Translations under genes and position numbers: made by a program
Shown here: one piece after another, positions 56,112-64,000 of the stretch
How the letters are laid out: each line of letters opens with the position of its first letter
Position numbering within the stretch: the stretch's first letter is position 1
Assembly (NCBI GenBank): GCA_947053345.1
Contig: CAMRSM010000005.1
Span: forward strand, 62,001-126,000
Length of the DNA: 64,000 nt
Source: an uncultured Lachnospiraceae bacterium
GTDB lineage: Bacteria > Bacillota > Clostridia > Lachnospirales > Lachnospiraceae
Direction of reading: 5' to 3'
The notes under the pieces: generated by a model
What the model was told of the DNA's origin: nothing
Databases searched by the model: none
Seen by the model: only the letters and a program-made list of their open reading frames with translations

Positions 56112-56356
56112 TATGTACGCTTCCTTCCGATATAGATATGCTCCGCGATCTTCCTCCCGACCGCAAGCCGCGTGCCGCGCACATGGAAGATCACCGACCC
56201 GCTGCGCTTGTTGTTCAGTACCCGGATCTTTGTCCCCGCCGTCAGCCCAAGCGCTGTAAGGCGCATCTGTGTCGCGCGCGGCAGCTCCATCCCACATACC
56301 TCATACGTCCCGCCGATGACAGCGGTGCACAGGTTTTCCATCTCCTTTGCTGCCAT
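56111..56356 (-). CDS. feoA: Ferrous iron transport protein FeoA
   Basis: The 81-residue SH3-like protein acts in the cytoplasm with FeoB. The family core is visible in MRLTALGLTAGTKIRVLN and GSVIFHVRGTRLAVGRKIAEHIYI. The start at 56356 has AGGTGAGG upstream; a GTG three codons earlier is less well placed. It begins five nt after the stop of the HD-GYP gene, and its stop overlaps the feoB start, so the three are one operon. No Fur box is obvious in the promoter region. Confidence 0.93.
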   Translation of the reverse strand: MAAKEMENLCTAVIGGTYEVCGMELPRATQMRLTALGLTAGTKIRVLNNKRSGSVIFHVRGTRLAVGRKIAEHIYIGRKRT

Positions 56357-56361
56357 ATCCC

Positions 56362-57402
56362 TCACCTCTCCATACGCTCCACGATCGTCGCGATCATTTT
56401 TGCCTCCGCAAGAAACGCCTCCACGACCGCAGGCTCAAACTGCGTGCCGGAACCTTCCTCAATGATGCGGAACGCCTCCTCCATCGGCTGGATCTCCTTA
56501 TAGCAGCGGCGGCTGATCAGCGCGTCAAATACGTCCGCCACCGACATGATGCGCGCGCAGAGCGGGATATCCATACCCGACAGCCCTTCCGGATAACCCG
56601 TCCCGTCCCAGCGCTCATGATGGTAAAGTGCGATCTGCTCAGCCATTTCCGTATAGTCATCTTCCTCAATGTTTTCGAGGCATTGGCGGATGATGCGGGC
56701 ACCGAGCACGGTATGCGTCTTCATGACCTCGTACTCCTCCTGTGTGAGCCGTGCAGGCTTGCACAAAATATTGTCGGAGATTGAAATTTTCCCCACATCG
56801 TGCAGCGCAGAAGCCTGCATCATATTGCGGATCAGGTGCTCGTCCAGCTGCCCCCGGTAATCCGTACTCTTCCTTAAACGCTCGGCAATAATCCCCATAT
56901 AGTACCCGACGCGCTTGACATGCTGGCCGGAATCCTTATCCCGGTTTTCAATCAGGTTGGCGATATTCGCGATGATGCTGGTCTGCATCTTCTCAATGCG
57001 CTTTGATTTCTGCTGGACCAAAAGGGAGAGCTTTTTCTGGTAATCATCCATCTCAAGCGCGCGGCCGACACGCATCTTTAACACTTCCGGCGCGTACGGC
57101 TTCTTGACAAAATCCTGCGCCCCCGCGCTAAGGCAGGCTACCTCCATCTCCTCGTTCGAGGTGACCATCACGACCGGCATCTCACGCAGCCGGATATCCC
57201 CCCGGATAAATTTCAGCACTCCCATGCCGTCAAGCCCCGGCATAACATAATCAAGCAGTACCAAATCATATTTTTGTCTCGAAAGGATGTCGACCGCTTC
57301 CTCGCCCGAATGCGCAGATGTAAATTCATACCTATTCCCAAGGCAGCCCTTCGCAAACGCAATGTTTGTCCGGTTGTCATCGACTATCAGTATCCTCTTC
57401 AT
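56362..57402 (-). CDS. Response regulator with HD-GYP phosphodiesterase domain
   Basis: The 346-residue protein has a receiver domain (about 1-120) with phospho-acceptor Asp51 in LVLLDYVMPG, then a linker helix and an HD-GYP domain (about 150-340). All key motifs are there: SALHDVGKI, HHERWDGTGYPEG and ADVFDAL, so it should hydrolyse cyclic di-GMP. The start at 57402 has GGTGG five nt upstream; a longer frame to 57531 passes through the promoter. It is the first gene of an operon with feoA and feoB, an unusual link between second-messenger turnover and iron uptake. Its partner kinase is not nearby. Confidence 0.92.
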   Translation of the reverse strand: MKRILIVDDNRTNIAFAKGCLGNRYEFTSAHSGEEAVDILSRQKYDLVLLDYVMPGLDGMGVLKFIRGDIRLREMPVVMVTSNEEMEVACLSAGAQDFVKKPYAPEVLKMRVGRALEMDDYQKKLSLLVQQKSKRIEKMQTSIIANIANLIENRDKDSGQHVKRVGYYMGIIAERLRKSTDYRGQLDEHLIRNMMQASALHDVGKISISDNILCKPARLTQEEYEVMKTHTVLGARIIRQCLENIEEDDYTEMAEQIALYHHERWDGTGYPEGLSGMDIPLCARIMSVADVFDALISRRCYKEIQPMEEAFRIIEEGSGTQFEPAVVEAFLAEAKMIATIVERMER

Positions 57403-57465
57403 CGTTCCACCGCCTTCCCGTATACCGTGAGCTCCCCACGGTACACACCGATTTCCTATAAGAAT

Positions 57466-57494
57466 ATAGTAACACGTTAGTGGACTAAGGTCAA
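57466..57494 (-). promoter_or_regulatory. Promoter of the HD-GYP-feoAB operon
   Basis: Minus-strand TTGACC (57489-57494) and TACTAT (57466-57471) are 17 nt apart, about 65 nt before the start codon. Confidence 0.75.
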
Positions 57495-57651
57495 TTGGTG
57501 ATTTCCCACTCCTGCCTCTTTTTTGTAACATCCGGTTTCCGCCGCCCCGACCGCCGCGCCCGGTGTCTTCCCGCTTTCTTTCTATGTCCGGAAGGCAATG
57601 CGGCAGATTATTTCACTATATGGACTTATAAATTTCACTGCAATCTGGAAC

Positions 57652-58320
57652 TTAGGTACTCCAATCCCTCTTCGCGCGCTCCCGCTCTGCCCTCGAATAA
57701 ACACAGCCGCAATAGTCCTGGCGGTAAAGCCCGTATTCCCGTGAAAGCTCCACTGAGCGCTGGTAGCCGTTCTTTTTCTTGAAATCCGAATACAGGTACG
57801 CGATGCCGCACGCCGCGGAAAGCTCCCGCCCGATCTCGTTTAGTTTCTCCGCATTTTTGAGCGGGCTGATGGAGAGTGTCGTCGTAAAATAGTCAAACCC
57901 ACCCTCTGCGGCCGCCCTTGCTGTTTCCGCGAGGCGCAGCCTGTAGCAGGCAAAACACCGCTCCCCTCCTTCCGGCAGCGCCTCAAGCCCCTTCGCCGCC
58001 GCAAAAAAACGCTCCGGCTCGTACGCCCCAAAGAGCAGCCCCACCGGGCGCGCGAGCGGCATCTGGCCGGCCAGGCGTTTGATTTCCTCCACCCGCTTGT
58101 CATACTCCTCCTTCGGGGAAATATTCGGGTTATAATAAAATACCGTAATATCAAAAAAACGCGTTAAATATTCCAGCACATAGCTGGAACACGGCGCACA
58201 GCACGCATGCAAAAGCAGGGACGGTATCCTCCCGTCCCCTGCAATCTCAAAAAGTGTCTTATCCAGCATGCGCTGATAATTCGCCTTGTTGTTACTTTTT
58301 TTGCTATTTGCTTCCTCCAT
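57652..58320 (-). CDS. queH: Epoxyqueuosine reductase QueH
   Basis: QueH carries out the final reduction of epoxyqueuosine to queuosine in tRNA, replacing QueG. The 222-residue protein shows the family Cys sets: HACCAPCSSYVLEYL (about 39-53), RCFACYRLRL in the middle and DYCGCVYS at the C-terminus, which hold an iron-sulfur cluster and a metal site. It appears to be transcribed alone or with the downstream-facing ABC-class ATPase gene 46 nt upstream. No queuosine precursor genes are near, so it may work on salvaged or separately made precursor. Confidence 0.92.
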   Translation of the reverse strand: MEEANSKKSNNKANYQRMLDKTLFEIAGDGRIPSLLLHACCAPCSSYVLEYLTRFFDITVFYYNPNISPKEEYDKRVEEIKRLAGQMPLARPVGLLFGAYEPERFFAAAKGLEALPEGGERCFACYRLRLAETARAAAEGGFDYFTTTLSISPLKNAEKLNEIGRELSAACGIAYLYSDFKKKNGYQRSVELSREYGLYRQDYCGCVYSRAERERAKRDWST

Positions 58321-58366
58321 CGCCTCTCCTATGCGCTCCTGCTGCTTTGAATTCCGATAATTATCG

Positions 58367-60082
58367 TCAGATCAGCCCACGGTAACGGTTCACACAAGCA
58401 TAAATCTCCTGTTTGCGCACCGCAGCGAGCGTCGCCGGGAGGTAACTGCCCTTGCACAGGCTGGCAAGCCCCTCACGCCTGATCTGCTTATCCAGCTGTT
58501 CCACCAGTGCCTCGATATCCTGCGGCGCTTTCTCAAGCTTGTCGGCAAGCGCCTTTAAGCAATATGAGAGCGTCGTTGTCTGCTCGGAATCAAGGAGCTG
58601 CTCCACAAAGCTTAAGTCCACATTGTCCCTCCCGAACGAAAAACTGTCCTTGCCAAATTGTTTGACCTTGACTTCATCATATTTCTTTTCCAGCCGCCCG
58701 ACCTTCACCATGCGCTTTTTCACTGCATCACCGAAAATCGCCCCGATCGGGGTCTTTCCGGACGAGAGCTTTTCAAGCGGCGGCTGGCCTTCCATGCACT
58801 CTTTCACGCGCGCCGTAATATCAAGCGTTTTATAATTATCCATCTGGATCACGCGGTCGGAAATATGGAAATATGCCCCGGAGCTTCCCGCAACTAAGAT
58901 CACCGAAACCCCGTATTTCTCATAAAGTTCCCTCGCCTGCAGTAAAAACGGCGTGATCGGCTCCTTCTCCGGGGATACTACCTGCTGCATCAGCTCATCG
59001 CGCACCATAAAGTTCGTCGCGCAGGTATCCTCATCGATCAGGAGAAGTTTCGCCCCGGCGCGGATGGCCTCGACCACATTCGCCGCCTGCGAGGTCGAAC
59101 CGCTCGCGTCCTCCGTCGAGAAATCGACGGTGTCCTTGCCGTTAGGCAGGTCGCTGATAAACGGCGAAATGTTGACATGCTTGACCGCCCTGCCGTCCTC
59201 CGCCCGCACCTTGACCGCGTCGTCCCTCGTGATGACAAGCTCCCTGCCGTCCTTCGCGATATGGTTGTAAACACCCTGTTCAAGCGCCTTTAACAGCGTG
59301 GACTTTCCGTGGTAGCCCCCGCCGACGATCAGCGTGATGCCCGCCGGGATCCCCATCCCTTTTACCGTGCCGCGGTGCGGCAGGGTTAGCTCCACCTCAA
59401 ACTCCTTCGGCGAGGTAAATGCCACGGCATTTTTCATCGGCTTTTGCGAGACCCCGCTCTCACGCGGCAAAACCGCACCGTTTGCGACAAAAGCGACAAG
59501 CCCTTTCTCGGAAAGCGCTTCCCGCACCGCCTGCTCGTCCTCCGCAAGCTCCAAGACCGCCTTTACCTCCTCGGCGCGAAGGTTCTTGTAGAAAAGTGAG
59601 CGCTTCACCGCCTGCGGGATATAGTCAAACAATATTTTGTGCAGCTCCCCCGCGTTGATCGTGCGCCCGTTCGCCGGGAATCCGACCTCAAAGCGTACAA
59701 GGACATCGCCGTTTTGTATCTCGCACGCCGTGCGCGCCAGAATCTCCTGCCCCGGGCGGCTGACACCGATCAGGCCGCTCTTGCCGGAACCTTTTGCCTG
59801 AAACGTATAATCCGCTAGCGTCCGCCCGAAGGTGCGCAGTAAATGATCCGCGAGCGCCACGCGCTTGTGTTCCTCCTCATACATTTCAGGCGCAAAACCT
59901 GCCTGCGCCTTCCCCACACGCACGCTAAGGCGCGACGGGGCGGCAAACGGGTCTCCCTGTACATGGTCGATCCCGAGCACATAGCCCACGAACTGGTAAC
60001 TTCCGCGCAGGTCTTTGTACGCCGGATAACCCCTGTGGTCAATACTCCTTAACATCTGTTCCAGATCTGTCTGCGATTTCAT
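58367..60082 (-). CDS. Predicted ATPase of the ABC class
   Basis: The 571-residue protein belongs to the soluble ABC_ATPase family (PF09818-type): an N-terminal domain with RGSYQFVGYVLGIDHVQGDPFA, a Walker A loop GGGYHGKST at 254-262, Walker B LLLIDED at 346-352 followed by TCATNFM, and no membrane segment. The biochemical role of the bacterial members is not established; a nucleic-acid-linked role has been proposed for relatives. It lies 46 nt before queH and 95 nt after hisC on the same strand. The start at 60082 has GGAGGAAT upstream. No transporter partner is present. Confidence 0.88.
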   Translation of the reverse strand: MKSQTDLEQMLRSIDHRGYPAYKDLRGSYQFVGYVLGIDHVQGDPFAAPSRLSVRVGKAQAGFAPEMYEEEHKRVALADHLLRTFGRTLADYTFQAKGSGKSGLIGVSRPGQEILARTACEIQNGDVLVRFEVGFPANGRTINAGELHKILFDYIPQAVKRSLFYKNLRAEEVKAVLELAEDEQAVREALSEKGLVAFVANGAVLPRESGVSQKPMKNAVAFTSPKEFEVELTLPHRGTVKGMGIPAGITLIVGGGYHGKSTLLKALEQGVYNHIAKDGRELVITRDDAVKVRAEDGRAVKHVNISPFISDLPNGKDTVDFSTEDASGSTSQAANVVEAIRAGAKLLLIDEDTCATNFMVRDELMQQVVSPEKEPITPFLLQARELYEKYGVSVILVAGSSGAYFHISDRVIQMDNYKTLDITARVKECMEGQPPLEKLSSGKTPIGAIFGDAVKKRMVKVGRLEKKYDEVKVKQFGKDSFSFGRDNVDLSFVEQLLDSEQTTTLSYCLKALADKLEKAPQDIEALVEQLDKQIRREGLASLCKGSYLPATLAAVRKQEIYACVNRYRGLI

Positions 60083-60176
60083 AGATTCCTCCTAATTTAT
60101 CATTCCATAGATATCCTCCCGGTGCCGCGGCCAACGAATGATTTTTCCCGTCTCGCCCCGCTTCCGGACATCACCT

Positions 60177-61241
60177 TTACTGTCCCAAAATCTCAGCAAG
60201 CGCCTTTCCAAGTTTTTCCATCTGTTCCTGCGTACCAACCGTGATGCGCAGGTAATTCTCAATGCGCGGCCTGTCAAAGTAACGGACAAAGATTCCCCTC
60301 TCTTTCAGCGCCGCAAAAATCTTTTTCGCCGGCATGCTTTCATGTGTGGCGAACAGGAAATTCGCCGAACTCTCAAGGCAGGCAAACCCAAGCCCGCAAA
60401 GCGCGTCTTTGGCCCACTCACGCGTCCGGATGATCTTCTCACAGCATTCCTTAAAATATGTGTCGTCCTTGATGGCGGCAGCGCCGAGCAGGAGTGAAGG
60501 GTAATTCATCGTGTACGAATTGATGGAATACTTCACATCGTTCATCGCCCGGATCAGCGTGGGATGCCCCATCGCGTAACCGATGCGCACACCCGCCATT
60601 GATCTCGATTTTGAGAAAGTCTGCACGATCAGCAGGTTCTCGTATTTCGAGAGCAGGGGCAGCGCCGAAGTCCCGCCAAAATCTACATAAGCCTCGTCCA
60701 CCACCACCACCGACTCCTGGTTGTGCCTTACGATATCCTCGATAAAACCAAGCCCTTCCGCGACCGAGGTCGGCGCGTTCGGGTTTGCGATCACGATACC
60801 GCCGTTTTCCCGGTAATAATCTTCCCGGCGGATCCGGAAATCCCCATCGAGTGCCGGACGTTCATACGGAATGCCGTAGACCTGCGCCCAAACATCATAA
60901 AATGAATATGTGATATCCGGGAAGAGCACCGGCCTGCCGGAATTAAAAAAAGTCAAAAACGCCACGGAGAGCACATCATCCGAACCGACCCCGACAAATA
61001 CCTGCTCCCCGGAAAGCCCATAATAGCCTGCTAAGGCATCCACCAGCGCCCCCGCCTTAAAATCCGGGTAAAGTCGGAATTTCCCCGTCTCCCCGCAAAG
61101 TCCCGCCGCCGCTTCCGCCACTTTTGGAGACGGCGGATACGGGTTCTCGTTCGTATTCAATTTTATCATATCGGAAAATTCCGGCTGTTCCCCCGGTGTG
61201 TATGGTTCCACCCTCCGGAAATTCTTCTCCCATGCCTTCAA
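60177..61241 (-). CDS. hisC: Histidinol-phosphate aminotransferase
   Basis: HisC is a PLP enzyme that makes histidinol phosphate from imidazole acetol phosphate in histidine synthesis. The 354-residue protein has LNTNENPYPPSP near the start, the ANPNAPTS block, VVVDEAYVDFGG, and the cofactor lysine in TFSKSRSMAGVRIGYAMG. The family cannot always be told from related aromatic aminotransferases, but the fit is good. The start is a TTG at 61241 with GGAGG eight nt upstream, one nt beyond the previous stop codon, so it is co-transcribed with the cytidylate-kinase-like gene. Other his genes are absent here. Confidence 0.88.
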   Translation of the reverse strand: MKAWEKNFRRVEPYTPGEQPEFSDMIKLNTNENPYPPSPKVAEAAAGLCGETGKFRLYPDFKAGALVDALAGYYGLSGEQVFVGVGSDDVLSVAFLTFFNSGRPVLFPDITYSFYDVWAQVYGIPYERPALDGDFRIRREDYYRENGGIVIANPNAPTSVAEGLGFIEDIVRHNQESVVVVDEAYVDFGGTSALPLLSKYENLLIVQTFSKSRSMAGVRIGYAMGHPTLIRAMNDVKYSINSYTMNYPSLLLGAAAIKDDTYFKECCEKIIRTREWAKDALCGLGFACLESSANFLFATHESMPAKKIFAALKERGIFVRYFDRPRIENYLRITVGTQEQMEKLGKALAEILGQ

Positions 61242-61242
61242 A

Positions 61243-61878
61243 CTACATGCCTCCCTTCCCGCTCCGCACAGCCTCCATATAGCGGGCGATCATTTCCACG
61301 CACTCATCGACCCCCACACGGCTCGTGTCAATGCACAGATCGTAATTATCCGACGAATGCCAGTTCCGCCCCGTATAGTACGCGTAATACTCCTCCCGGA
61401 GCCTGTCCGTCTTTTCCATCTGCTTTCTTGCCTCCTCCTCCGAAAGCGGCGATAGTGCAAGGACGGCCTTTAATCGCTCCTCAAACGGCGCGTGCAGATA
61501 GACCCGCACCACATCCTTCCTCTCCCGCAGGATAAAATCGGCACAGCGCCCAATGATCACGCAGGACTCTTTTTGAGCAAGCTCACGGATGATCTTTGCC
61601 TGGAAATTAAACAGATTATCATCCGATGTAAACTCGTCGCTGTCCGGTGATATCCAGCTCTCCTTGTATTTTTTGCGGGCAAAGAGATCAAAAAAAGTCT
61701 TTTTCAGTTTTTCGTCCGCCTTGTAAAACAATTCCTCGTCAATACCGCTCTCATTTGAAGCAAGGCGCAGCAGTTCCCTGTCATAATAATGTATTTTCAT
61801 CTGATCCGCCAGTTTGCGCCCGATCATGCGACCACTGCTTCCATACTGCCTTGCAATCGTAACAGTCATCTTCTCCAT
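61243..61878 (-). CDS. Cytidylate kinase-like protein
   Basis: The 211-residue P-loop protein has an atypical nucleotide-binding start, TVTIARQYGSSGRMIGRKLA (about 5-24), then YYDRELLRLASNESG, a central CVIIGRCADFIL strand-loop and RVYLHAPFEERLK. This is the cytidylate-kinase-like family common in Clostridia; true Cmk is distinct, so the substrate is uncertain. The start at 61878 has GGAGG six nt upstream; an in-frame extension to 61953 has no ribosome site. It precedes hisC with overlapping signals. Confidence 0.8.
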   Translation of the reverse strand: MEKMTVTIARQYGSSGRMIGRKLADQMKIHYYDRELLRLASNESGIDEELFYKADEKLKKTFFDLFARKKYKESWISPDSDEFTSDDNLFNFQAKIIRELAQKESCVIIGRCADFILRERKDVVRVYLHAPFEERLKAVLALSPLSEEEARKQMEKTDRLREEYYAYYTGRNWHSSDNYDLCIDTSRVGVDECVEMIARYMEAVRSGKGGM

Positions 61879-61969
61879 CCCGCACCTCCCCATTTTAAGT
61901 TCCACATACCATTTCCCAGTACCATGGCTCTTCCGAGGACTTTTGGTCCGCACCGACCATCCTATACCA

Positions 61970-62008
61970 TCAAACCCCCGGCAGTCATTTTACCGTCCTG
62001 CCGGGGGT
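61970..62008 (-). terminator. Terminator of the chemoreceptor gene
   Basis: ACCCCCGGCAG (61974-61984) pairs with CTGCCGGGGGT (61998-62008); TTTG follows on the minus strand. It lies 65 nt past the stop of the chemoreceptor gene. Confidence 0.75.
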
Positions 62009-62072
62009 GTTATGTAACATATCCTTCTTGCGGCAAGGATTCCCCGCCCGCTTCACTGCCTGACAGCCGCCT

Positions 62073-63773
62073 CTAATGCTTCGTCAATACAAACCGCCCG
62101 ACAAGCTCATCCAAGACGACCGCCTGCGCGGACAGTTCTTCGCTTGTCGCGGATGCCTCCTGTGCAGTCGCCGCATTGACCTGCACGACTTCCGAAATCT
62201 GCTCCACGCCGATTTCCGCCTGGCGGATGGCCTCGGTCTGATCCTCCACCATCACTTTCAGGTCTTTGGAAAATTCCGCGATCTGCTTGATGCCGTCCAC
62301 AACCGAAGCAATGGCATGCGCCGCCCGCTCCGCGGAGTTATTTCCCTCCGCAACTTCCTTGATGGAGCCCTCGATCAGCTCCCTCGTATCAACCGCCGCT
62401 TTCGCACTCTGGTTCGCAAGCTCCCGGATCTGGTCTGCCACCACGGCAAAACCCCGCCCGGAATCCCCTGCCCTGGCCGCCTCAATGGAAGCATTCAAGG
62501 ATAAAAGATTGGTCTGGGACGCGATGGACTCAATTTGGGAGATGATATCCCCGATCCTGGCCGAAGCCTCATTGATCCGCCCCATCGCCGTCATCATGTG
62601 GTTCATTTCCTCACGGCTGTTATCCGCTGCATCCGCATAATGCTGTGCCCTTGTGTAGGATTCCTCCGCACTCTGCGCGCTCTTTTCCATCGTCGCGGTA
62701 ATGTTTGTGATTGTCGCCTGCAATTCTTCCACTGCGCCTGCCTGCTCCGACGCACCCTCCGCAAGTCCCTGGGAAGCCCTGGCCAGATCCCCGGAACCAC
62801 TTGATACATGGCCGGATGCCTCCCCGATGGAGAGCAGGGTTTCCTTCATCTGGTCACGCAGCCCGCGCATCGCGTCGTACAACTTGCTGAAATCCCCTTC
62901 ATAATGGTTGGTTGCCTTTGACCGGACTGCATAATTCCCGGATGCCATCTCACCGAGCACTTCCCCGACATCATGGATAATCACATTGAGGTGCCCCGCC
63001 ATCTCCACGGCATCCTTGTTCATCATCTCCACCTCATCCCCGGTCTCAATCACCGGGAACGGGGATGTCAGATCTCCCCCCGCAAAGGTCTTAAGGCGTT
63101 TCCCGAGATCCCTCAGCGGATTTGCTATTTTGCCCGCAATGCGGCTTCCCCTCCGGTTTGCCAGATACATGTCGGTTCCGATCATGGCGGCGATCGCAAT
63201 CCCGAAAATGATACACAGTATCGCAAGGTGGCTTGACAGCTCGTTTCCCTGCTCTACCTTTACTTCCAAAAGTTCTTCCAGTTTATCATAAATGCTGCTG
63301 TAAGCGACCGAGAGCTCATTCAGCGCCAATTCCTGCGCCTGCTTACAAAGCTCACGGTCTGTGGAAGCACCCAGCTGCATGATCTTTGAATCCAGCGCCC
63401 AGTAAGCCGCCAGCTCCGACGAGATTGCATCGTAAGTCCGCCTGCCGTCATCCGAGACAATGCTCTTTTCCACCTGTGCAAAATCCCGCTCAAACACAAT
63501 CTTCTTGTCATCATGCATCTTCACGACCGCGTCGATCGCCTCCTGGTCATCATAACCGATGGCCGCCCGGAGGGAGGAACGGATATCCGCAAAATCAAAC
63601 ATGGCCCGCCCGATATCCCCCTGCGCAAACCCGAAATTATCAAGCGCGTAGTTGTACCGGAGCGATATCACGATCATTGCTATCAACCCCAGCACTGCCC
63701 CACCTGCTGCAATCGCAGCCACGCTGATGAATGAGCGCGTAAGCTTCCTCTCAATACCTTCATTTTGATTCAT
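62073..63773 (-). CDS. Methyl-accepting chemotaxis protein
   Basis: The 566-residue receptor has a membrane helix (about 13-37), an external four-helix-bundle type sensor (about 38-180), a second helix (about 185-205), a HAMP domain and a long cytoplasmic coiled coil with the signalling tip [20 protein letters not shown]. The ligand is not predictable. It would signal to CheA/CheW, which are not in this window. It ends [10 protein letters not shown] with no CheR-binding pentapeptide. The start at 63773 has GAGAGGAG about nine nt upstream. It is transcribed alone. Confidence 0.93.
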   Translation of the reverse strand: MNQNEGIERKLTRSFISVAAIAAGGAVLGLIAMIVISLRYNYALDNFGFAQGDIGRAMFDFADIRSSLRAAIGYDDQEAIDAVVKMHDDKKIVFERDFAQVEKSIVSDDGRRTYDAISSELAAYWALDSKIMQLGASTDRELCKQAQELALNELSVAYSSIYDKLEELLEVKVEQGNELSSHLAILCIIFGIAIAAMIGTDMYLANRRGSRIAGKIANPLRDLGKRLKTFAGGDLTSPFPVIETGDEVEMMNKDAVEMAGHLNVIIHDVGEVLGEMASGNYAVRSKATNHYEGDFSKLYDAMRGLRDQMKETLLSIGEASGHVSSGSGDLARASQGLAEGASEQAGAVEELQATITNITATMEKSAQSAEESYTRAQHYADAADNSREEMNHMMTAMGRINEASARIGDIISQIESIASQTNLLSLNASIEAARAGDSGRGFAVVADQIRELANQSAKAAVDTRELIEGSIKEVAEGNNSAERAAHAIASVVDGIKQIAEFSKDLKVMVEDQTEAIRQAEIGVEQISEVVQVNAATAQEASATSEELSAQAVVLDELVGRFVLTKH

Positions 63774-63930
63774 GGTAAAATCTCCTCTCCGCCAAGTCCA
63801 AGGCAGGCACTTACCTTATAGCGGAGTTTGAAAATTTTCCTGTATCCGTAAAAATCAGCTAGTGGGAGTTTTTTTCATAATCGCGTCGAAACAGTACCTG
63901 AACATTGGAGCGTTAATAATATCCACATTT

Positions 63931-63958
63931 ATTATAACTCTTTTTTTTAAATAGTCAA
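63931..63958 (-). promoter_or_regulatory. Promoter of the chemoreceptor gene
   Basis: Minus-strand TTGACT (63953-63958) and TATAAT (63931-63936) are 16 nt apart, giving a leader of about 150 nt. I looked for a c-di-GMP riboswitch in this leader and did not find its core. Confidence 0.8.
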
Positions 63959-64000
63959 TCCCATAAAAGCCAGTTTGCGCGAGAAATATCCCGTTTACCG

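Noticed and set aside
63774-63930. Cyclic-di-GMP or other riboswitch in the chemoreceptor leader
   Set aside because: The 150-nt leader invited the idea, but the conserved GEMM core is not present.

Overview
The window looks like a chromosomal segment of an anaerobic Firmicute, most probably a member of the Lachnospiraceae (Clostridia). Supporting signs are the clostridial single-chain PurL, the dgt-dnaG-rpoD-trmK block, a perfect CIRCE element before groES-groEL, flotillin with an NfeD partner, sigma-A promoters of TTGACA-N17-TATAAT type, AGGAGG ribosome sites, and small membrane proteins of a type I associate with this family. There is no prophage, no intact transposon, no CRISPR array and no tRNA or rRNA. 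The only RNA gene called with confidence is rnpB.

Layout. 1-20 kb is core metabolism and stress: a YunG-like protein, an anchored amidase, guaB behind a folded leader, groES-groEL, a flavoprotein, a four-repeat NlpC/P60 hydrolase, purL, a condensation-domain protein with a membrane partner, and the flotillin/NfeD pair, divergent from an XRE regulator. 20-34.6 kb is the accessory heart: four large exported Ig-like (Big_2-type) proteins. Three are in tandem behind a 208-bp sequence repeated without a mismatch; the fourth is inverted and has its own leader. Toxin-antitoxin genes, one intact BrnT/BrnA pair and one decayed PIN module, sit in the gaps. 35-46 kb holds thrC, a SleB-like hydrolase, a stand-alone AP2/HNH-like protein, and a five-gene operon (response regulator, histidine kinase, 754-aa membrane protein, ABC ATPase, ABC permease). 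46-54 kb holds rnpB, a TGS nucleoside kinase, trmK, rpoD, dnaG and dgt. 54-64 kb holds an HD-GYP/feoA/feoB operon, queH, an ABC-class ATPase, hisC, a cytidylate-kinase-like gene and a chemoreceptor.

How parts work together. The flotillin operon and the XRE gene each carry the palindrome GTAAAT-N3-ATTTAC just downstream of their -10 boxes, so they are probably co-regulated, plausibly by the XRE protein. The three tandem surface genes share one promoter/leader cassette with Spo0A-box-like motifs and a conserved hairpin. Their signal-peptide and first Ig segments are near-identical while the rest diverges, which points to gene conversion of the 5' cassette and to a surface-protein family that varies in its exposed part.

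Most interesting items: the surface-protein array with its triplicated leader, the shared flotillin/XRE operator, the hairpin element flanked by 14-bp direct repeats in the guaB leader, and the HD-GYP-FeoAB operon. Start sites were moved to the best-placed ribosome site where the longest frame was implausible. Family names rest on motif reading only, with no database search.
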